Origin: Acidaminococcaceae bacterium
Lineage (GTDB): Bacteria; Bacillota; Negativicutes; Acidaminococcales; Acidaminococcaceae
Direction of reading: 5' to 3'
Assembly: GCA_003512125.1 (NCBI GenBank)
Contig: DOSQ01000134.1
Span: 1-9,645 of the forward strand
DNA length: 9,645 nucleotides
In this document: positions 6,268-9,645 of the stretch, piece by piece
Layout: each line of letters begins with the position of its first letter
Numbering within the stretch: the first letter of the stretch is position 1
Position numbers and translations under genes: made by a program
The notes under the pieces: generated by a model
What the model was told of the DNA's origin: nothing
Databases searched by the model: none
Seen by the model: only the letters and a program-made list of their open reading frames with translations

Positions 6268-6297
6268 GGACGGGTAAGGGATCCGGCGTTCAGACCT

Positions 6298-6325
6298 TTA
6301 ACATATCCCGGTCTGATGGTATAAT
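6298..6325 (+). promoter_or_regulatory. Promoter of the lipoprotein gene, extended -10
   Basis: TTAACA (6298-6303), 16-bp spacer, TATAAT (6320-6325), with TG at 6317-6318 upstream of the -10. The -35 has one mismatch to consensus. The transcript would start near 6332, leaving a 5' UTR of about 140 bases before ATG 6474. Confidence 0.7.
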
Positions 6326-6380
6326 GTTACTGCAAGAGGATAAGACGAAGAACGAAGGCTTTTGTTACTTCATGGTATTT

Positions 6381-6405
6381 GAAAAGAAAAAAACGGCCTG
6401 GGCCG
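6381..6405 (-). terminator. Second leftward terminator-like hairpin, in lipoprotein 5' UTR
   Basis: CGGC-CTGG-GCCG (within 6394-6405) is preceded on the plus strand by GAAAAGAAAAAAA, so the minus strand reads a GC-rich hairpin followed by T7-C-T4. The stem is short. Together with 6241-6267 it would stop antisense transcription moving toward the helicase-like gene. Confidence 0.3.
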
Positions 6406-6422
6406 GTTGCAAATCAAAACAG

Positions 6423-6452
6423 TAGTTTCTTTAGTGACAAAGAAAATAACTA
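6423..6452 (+). repeat. Imperfect inverted repeat just before the lipoprotein SD
   Basis: TTTCTTT (6426-6432) and AAAGAAA (6439-6445) pair perfectly around AGTGAC. Outside them TAG/T and AACTA extend the symmetry with a 2-base bulge. It ends 9 bases before the SD (AGGAGGG, 6461-6467). It could be an operator or a weak hairpin that tunes translation. Confidence 0.35.
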
Positions 6453-6473
6453 TTACGCACAGGAGGGAGAAAC

Positions 6474-7472
6474 ATGAAATCTAAAAAATTGTTTGCACTT
6501 ACGCTCGCCCTGGCTGCGGCGCTTACCCTTACGGGCTGTGGCGGCAGCGGCAGTGGAGGCGGAAATGAAAAGAAACCCGCGTCCCCGAAAAAAACCGTAG
6601 CGCCGATTGTAGAAATGGTGCAAAAAGATGGCGCCGAACTCAAAAATCAAAATGTCAGCATCAGAGTCCTCAAACTGGAGAGCGATGTTAAAGGGCTGTC
6701 CAATGGCGCCTATATGCCCCCGATGCGGTATCTGGACGGTGCGTTCTACGCGGTTTCCGGTAAAAAGGATCTGGTGAAGCTCGTTCTCAAAGATAAAAAA
6801 CTCGTGGTGGATCAGCCGTCGCTGGCACAGAACGTCAGCTTCCTCACCGGTGTAGCAGGAGACCGTCTGTTCTTCCGTCAGCAGGTGCAGGGCAAGCACC
6901 GCACGCACGGACTGGAAAAAGACAAAGACATCGGAGAAATTTACGCCAACCTGGGTTATTTGACGCCTACCACTGATAAGAACAACGCGCTTGCCTGGAC
7001 AAACAGCGGAGCGTTTCTAAAGACGCAGGCCAAGGCGGACGGAACTTTCCCGGTTCCTAATGCTAAACAGGCAGGCGGCTACCTGCCCCAGAACGATCCT
7101 TATATCACCTGCGGCTGGTTCAGCGTACATGGAGACCGGGCTCTGGTCCGGGGGCGCGTTAAGAGCGAAGCCCCCAACAATCACTATGTCCGTGAGCACG
7201 ACCTGGATATGCGTCTGGTCAGGTCGTATGGTCCCAGCAAAGATTTTAATTTCGGCAGCTTTTATCTGACGGATGCTTATATGGTACATGCGCGCTCGAA
7301 CAGTAAAGGGCTGGACATTTATTCCCGCAAGGATGCGAAGCTCGTGGCTAATTTCACGCCTAAGGAATTAGGTATTAACGCGACCTATGGCTGCCAGATT
7401 GACGGAAACACAATCGCGCTGCTGGATCATTGGACGGGCAATCCCAAACTCGTGCTGATTGCTTTCAAATGA
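6474..7472 (+). CDS. Lipoprotein, probable beta-propeller fold (unknown function)
   Basis: A 332-aa protein from ATG 6474 with AGGAGGG about 6 bases ahead. A lipoprotein signal is clear: basic KSKK, a hydrophobic core at 6-19, and lipobox LTGC with acylated Cys22. A Gly/Ser-rich then Pro/Lys tether (GGSGSGGG..., 23-45) follows. The rest shows repeated short units of the type 'G(D/N)xLxx...KLVLxxK', for example about 89-110 (GAFYAVSGKKDLVKLVL), 129-137 (GDRLFFRQQ), 170-182, 220-228 (GDRALVRGR), 267-284 and 310-331. Six such units suggest a beta-propeller. That fold is inferred from pattern only. It would sit at the outer face of a membrane. It has its own promoter and long 5' UTR, and faces the TetR-family gene tail to tail with only 23 bases between, where no clear terminator is seen. 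Confidence 0.8.
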   Translation: MKSKKLFALTLALAAALTLTGCGGSGSGGGNEKKPASPKKTVAPIVEMVQKDGAELKNQNVSIRVLKLESDVKGLSNGAYMPPMRYLDGAFYAVSGKKDLVKLVLKDKKLVVDQPSLAQNVSFLTGVAGDRLFFRQQVQGKHRTHGLEKDKDIGEIYANLGYLTPTTDKNNALAWTNSGAFLKTQAKADGTFPVPNAKQAGGYLPQNDPYITCGWFSVHGDRALVRGRVKSEAPNNHYVREHDLDMRLVRSYGPSKDFNFGSFYLTDAYMVHARSNSKGLDIYSRKDAKLVANFTPKELGINATYGCQIDGNTIALLDHWTGNPKLVLIAFK

Positions 7473-7495
7473 CGCGCCGGCTGCGTGGTATACGC

Positions 7496-8233
7496 TTATT
7501 CATCAGGAACCGCAAGATTACAACTTTGCGCTTTGTCTGCAACCGCGGTTGTATCGCGTAACGCCTGCAGGGTAAGCAGTGCATTGGCGCGCAATAACCG
7601 GATTAGTTGACCTTGTGGGATCTTTATTGGTGAATGCGATGCAAGCGGATGATTTTGTCCCAGGGAGACGATGGAAAAAGGTGCCAGCGTGCTTAAGATG
7701 GCAGTATATAACCGGGGATCCTCTTCCGGAAGATTCAGATATTCGCTGAAGATACTGACGACCACGGAAAATTTCGGCAGAATTTTTTTGGGGACTACCA
7801 GCTGCAGGAACGGAGAGGGTTCCATAAGTTCCCGGGTCCAAAGCTGCACGGGCCAGTTGTTTTTTTTGAAAACGGATGAAATAAAAAAGTCTAAGAATGT
7901 TTCTATTTTTTCCCGGGAAGAAATCGGAGAATTTTTGATGCGGCTCAGGGAATTCAGTTCCGTAATACGGTTTTGTATTTCTTCCAGTACCGCCAGATAC
8001 AGTCCGTCCCGGCTACCAAAATGATAATTGACTGCGGCCAGATTCACATCTGCCATAGTGCAGATGCTTTTGCTCGTTGTTTTATCATATCCGTCCCTGG
8101 CAAACAGCTTACCGGCGCATTCGATGATCCAGTTGCGCGTTTCCTGTCCGTCCGACCGTATTACGGTGGGCGGATTTTCTTTTTTCAGTTTCAGGTTGAA
8201 AACCTGTGACGAATTATTCTTGGTGTGTTTCAT
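7496..8233 (-). CDS. TetR/AcrR-family transcriptional regulator, CecR-like C-terminus
   Basis: A 245-aa regulator on the minus strand. ATG 8233-8231 is chosen because CGGAGG ends 6 bases ahead of it; the longer TTG start at 8251 would lie upstream of that SD. After an unusually long, basic 30-residue tail, residues 32-80 carry the TetR DNA-binding domain: ETRNWIIECAGKLFARDGYDKT, then TSKSICTMADVNLAAVNYHFGSRDGLY. The C-terminal part (EKIETFLDFF..., WPVQLWTRELMEPSPFLQ, about 105-200) resembles the CecR (YbiH, DUF1956) ligand-binding type. Such proteins usually repress efflux or transport genes next to them, but none is present here. It is divergent from a decayed LysR gene whose remnant starts 22 bases from its own start. 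Its target and ligand are unknown. Confidence 0.85.
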   Translation of the reverse strand: MKHTKNNSSQVFNLKLKKENPPTVIRSDGQETRNWIIECAGKLFARDGYDKTTSKSICTMADVNLAAVNYHFGSRDGLYLAVLEEIQNRITELNSLSRIKNSPISSREKIETFLDFFISSVFKKNNWPVQLWTRELMEPSPFLQLVVPKKILPKFSVVVSIFSEYLNLPEEDPRLYTAILSTLAPFSIVSLGQNHPLASHSPIKIPQGQLIRLLRANALLTLQALRDTTAVADKAQSCNLAVPDE

Positions 8234-8239
8234 GTTCAA

Positions 8240-8244
8240 CCTCC
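8240..8244 (-). promoter_or_regulatory. Ribosome binding site that fixes the TetR start
   Basis: The minus strand reads GGAGG, 6 bases before ATG 8233-8231. It overlaps the coding part of the longer TTG frame, so the ATG is the true start. Confidence 0.7.
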
Positions 8245-8254
8245 GGGTCAATGC

Positions 8255-8776
8255 TTTCTACAGTTTATGGCGGAACATCCAGCCTGCGGTGGGCAGCGTA
8301 ACAGAGGCTACGGCAAGCATGGGCTGGACGGGGCGTTTGTGGCAGGTTCCGTTAACCATGCGGAACTGGCCAGCTGCTTTGTGCGAAAGGAAACGCTTGC
8401 GTTGTATTCTACAGCGGAATTTGACGTAGGGACGCCGGTTGCGGAGTTATTATCCCAACCGTTGCTGGTGTTGCCTCAGGGGTGTTCCTACCGATGGATG
8501 CTGGAAAAGTGGCTGCATGAGGAGCAGATTATTCCAATGCAGACGGTAGAATTTGATTCGCTGGGCGCGATCCTTGCCAGCGTCAGCGCCGGTTTGGGGG
8601 TAACGCTGTTTCCGGATAGCCTGGCGGCTTTTTATAAAACAAAACAGATTGTAGTCAGCCATGCAGTGCCTGCAGCCTTCGCACAGGCGGAGGTGTCCTT
8701 TGTGTGGCGGAAGGACCGGGTGGTGGACAGTACGTTGCAAAGTTTTATCCGACTGGTAAGAAAAAAGAAGGCATGA
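8255..8776 (+). pseudogene. LysR-family regulator remnant, no DNA-binding half
   Basis: Only about 170 codons remain, all from the LysR substrate-binding domain: FLQFMAEHP, LDGAFVAGSVNHAELAS, then the second subdomain with ILASVSAGLGVTLFPDSLA and a C-terminal VVDSTLQSFIRLVRKK, ending at TGA 8774-8776. The family is about 300 residues with an N-terminal winged helix-turn-helix, which is absent. Homology begins abruptly at about 8255, close to the divergent TetR gene. Just after EHP the frame seems broken: the expected strand reads best in another frame as AVGSVTEATAS before returning at LDGAF, and about ten residues seem lost. A GTG at 8225 could open the frame but has no SD. It would not work as a regulator. 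It precedes the broken crotonase gene by 13 bases, suggesting one lost locus. Confidence 0.75.
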
Positions 8777-8789
8777 GGGGAGGCCGAGA

Positions 8790-9044
8790 ATGAGTAAAAC
8801 AACATTTGAAGTAAAAAACGGCGTTGCCATCATTTTACTGAATGATCCGGACCATCTGAATCCTTTAGACCAGGCGACAGATATTGAACTGCTAAACCAC
8901 TTAACGTATTGCGAACAATCGCCGGAAGTGAAAGTGGTTGTGCTTGGCGGCGCCAATCTGGCGTTGGCTTCCGGTTTTCATGCATACAAGAAAACAGGAC
9001 GGTTCCCATCGTTGCGGTGGAATCACGTCCTGTTTATATTATAA
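8790..9044 (+). pseudogene. Crotonase (enoyl-CoA hydratase/isomerase) gene with large internal deletion
   Basis: ATG 8790 has a good SD (GGGGAGG, 6-base spacing) and a normal crotonase N-terminus: FEVKNGVAIILLNDPDHLNPL (6-26), then SPEVKVVVLGG (44-54). The oxyanion-hole segment expected next (typically G.G.AFSAGGD) is missing. Instead residues 55-62 read ANLALASG, which resembles the later GAGANLALA helix of the family. After that the sequence drifts into a tail (FHAYKKTGRFPSLRW) with no similarity and stops at 84 residues, against about 260 normally. The gene thus lost its middle and 3' part. The protein cannot be an active hydratase. It sits directly behind the LysR remnant. CoA-substrate chemistry is known for the family only. 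Confidence 0.75.
8992..9036. terminator. Stem-loop between crotonase remnant and hydrolase gene
   Basis: AAACAGGACG (8992-9001) pairs perfectly with CGTCCTGTTT (9026-9035) around a 24-base loop that can pair further (TTCC/GGAA). On the minus strand the stem is followed by TTTTCTTG, fitting a terminator for the hydrolase gene. On the plus strand TTTATATT follows, which is weaker. Confidence 0.55.
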
Positions 9045-9060
9045 GTATGTTCTTTACTTT

Positions 9061-9645
9061 TTACAGATACTTGCGGAAGAAGCCTTCAATTTTATCAAAG
9101 GGGATGATGTCCATCTGGTCGTACAGGTCGGTGTGGGATGCGCCGGGGATGATCATCAGCTCTTTGTTGTTGCCTTTCAGTTTTTTGAAAGCGTCTTCGC
9201 CGAAGTAACGGGAGTGGGCTTTCTCCCCGTGGATAACCAGAACGGCGTTACGGATTTCGCCTGCGTAACTTAGCTGGGGCATGTTCATGAAGGACAGTGC
9301 GCTGGTCACGTTCCAGCCGCCGTTGGAATTCAGGGAGCGTTTGTGGTAACCGCGGGGCGTTTTGTAATAATCCCAATAATCGCTGAAGAATTTCGGTTCC
9401 GCAGGCCGTTCGTCCGGAAGTCCTCCTGCCAGTTTGTAGCTGCCGTTCCTGTAATCTTCCGTGCGCTGGGCGTTCATGGTTTCCCTTGCTTTATAACGGG
9501 CGTCTTCGTCCATGGCGTCAAAATATCCGTTGGCAGTGACGCGGCTCATGTCGTACATGGTGGAGATGACGGAAGCTTTGATGCGGGTGTCCATGGCCGC
9601 GGCGTTCAGCGCCAGGCCGCCCCAGCCGCAGATGCCGATGATGCC
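9061..9645 (-). CDS. Alpha/beta hydrolase, C-terminal part, Cys-type nucleophile elbow
   Basis: The last 194 codons of a minus-strand gene whose 5' end is outside the window; stop TAA at 9063-9061. The right end encodes the nucleophile elbow GICGWGG, with Cys (codon 9630-9628) where most alpha/beta hydrolases have Ser. A helical cap follows (KASVISTMYDMSRVTANGYF, then an Arg/Asp-rich stretch), then strand-plus-acid region AVLVIHGEKAHSRYF, and the catalytic His in PGASHTDLYD (codon 9135-9133). The Glu after HG is a candidate acid. Length and motifs fit the dienelactone-hydrolase/YcjY-like group of about 300-330 residues. Substrate unknown; likely cytoplasmic, but the N-terminus is not seen. 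It converges on the crotonase remnant and shares a stem-loop with it. Confidence 0.85.
   Translation of the reverse strand, partial: GIIGICGWGGLALNAAAMDTRIKASVISTMYDMSRVTANGYFDAMDEDARYKARETMNAQRTEDYRNGSYKLAGGLPDERPAEPKFFSDYWDYYKTPRGYHKRSLNSNGGWNVTSALSFMNMPQLSYAGEIRNAVLVIHGEKAHSRYFGEDAFKKLKGNNKELMIIPGASHTDLYDQMDIIPFDKIEGFFRKYL

Noticed and set aside
6324..6425. 33-codon frame in the lipoprotein 5' UTR
   Set aside because: Its ATG overlaps the -10 box, so it would not be in the transcript.
8234..8251. TTG 8251 as the TetR start
   Set aside because: It lies upstream of the SD (8240-8244) that serves ATG 8233.
8450..8956. 168-codon minus-strand frame opposite the LysR and crotonase remnants
   Set aside because: Shadow of recognisable plus-strand homology, with no SD.
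8991..9036. Stem-loop with GGACGGTTCC as a REP element
   Set aside because: The stem and a minus-strand U tract explain it as a terminator, and the match to the REP motif is short.
1..9645. tRNA, rRNA, CRISPR array or complete insertion sequence
   Set aside because: No cloverleaf, no spaced direct repeats, and no transposase with terminal inverted repeats were seen by eye.

Overview
The window looks like chromosomal DNA from a Bacillota-type bacterium with mid-range GC. Shine-Dalgarno (SD) sites are strong (AAGGAGG, GGAGG), TTG starts occur, promoters are extended -10 types, and intrinsic terminators are U-rich. The crotonase and hydrolase fragments and the exported proteins would fit a Negativicutes (Acidaminococcaceae-like) host. 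That placement is an impression from protein style, not a proof.

Layout. 1-227 is the 3' end of an EamA/DMT transporter. 228-716 has no clear gene. It holds a terminator for EamA, two extended -10 promoters, a purine-rich untranslated stretch with two doubtful tiny ORFs, and an 18-19 bp terminator whose 5' arm can also pair with upstream sequence. No promoter is visible between that terminator and the next gene, so the stretch reads as an attenuator-like leader. 717-4274 is a rightward four-gene operon of envelope proteins: a 126-aa polytopic membrane protein, a 304-aa secreted protein, a 227-aa secreted protein of two Ig-like units (the second FlgD-Ig-like), and a 475-aa protein with two BIG2-like domains and a C-terminal membrane anchor. 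The 304-aa and 475-aa proteins appear to share a domain ending in DL(S/T)AVYR. The operon ends at a bidirectional terminator.

4398-5909 (minus) is an isolated SF2-helicase-like P-loop ATPase with a TTG start, which looks accessory. 5910-6473 holds its likely promoter, two tiny ORFs joined by an ATGA overlap, a perfect 20-bp palindrome, and the promoter and long 5' UTR of a lipoprotein gene (6474-7472). A convergent TetR-family regulator (7496-8233, minus) follows. To its right is a decayed locus: a LysR gene without its DNA-binding half (8255-8776) and a crotonase gene with a large internal deletion (8790-9044). The window ends with the 3' part of a minus-strand alpha/beta hydrolase that has a Cys-type nucleophile elbow.

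The best candidate for something undescribed is the leader plus four-gene envelope operon. Its products seem built to sit together at the membrane and cell surface, but the sequence does not reveal a function. No tRNA, rRNA, CRISPR array or complete insertion sequence was seen.
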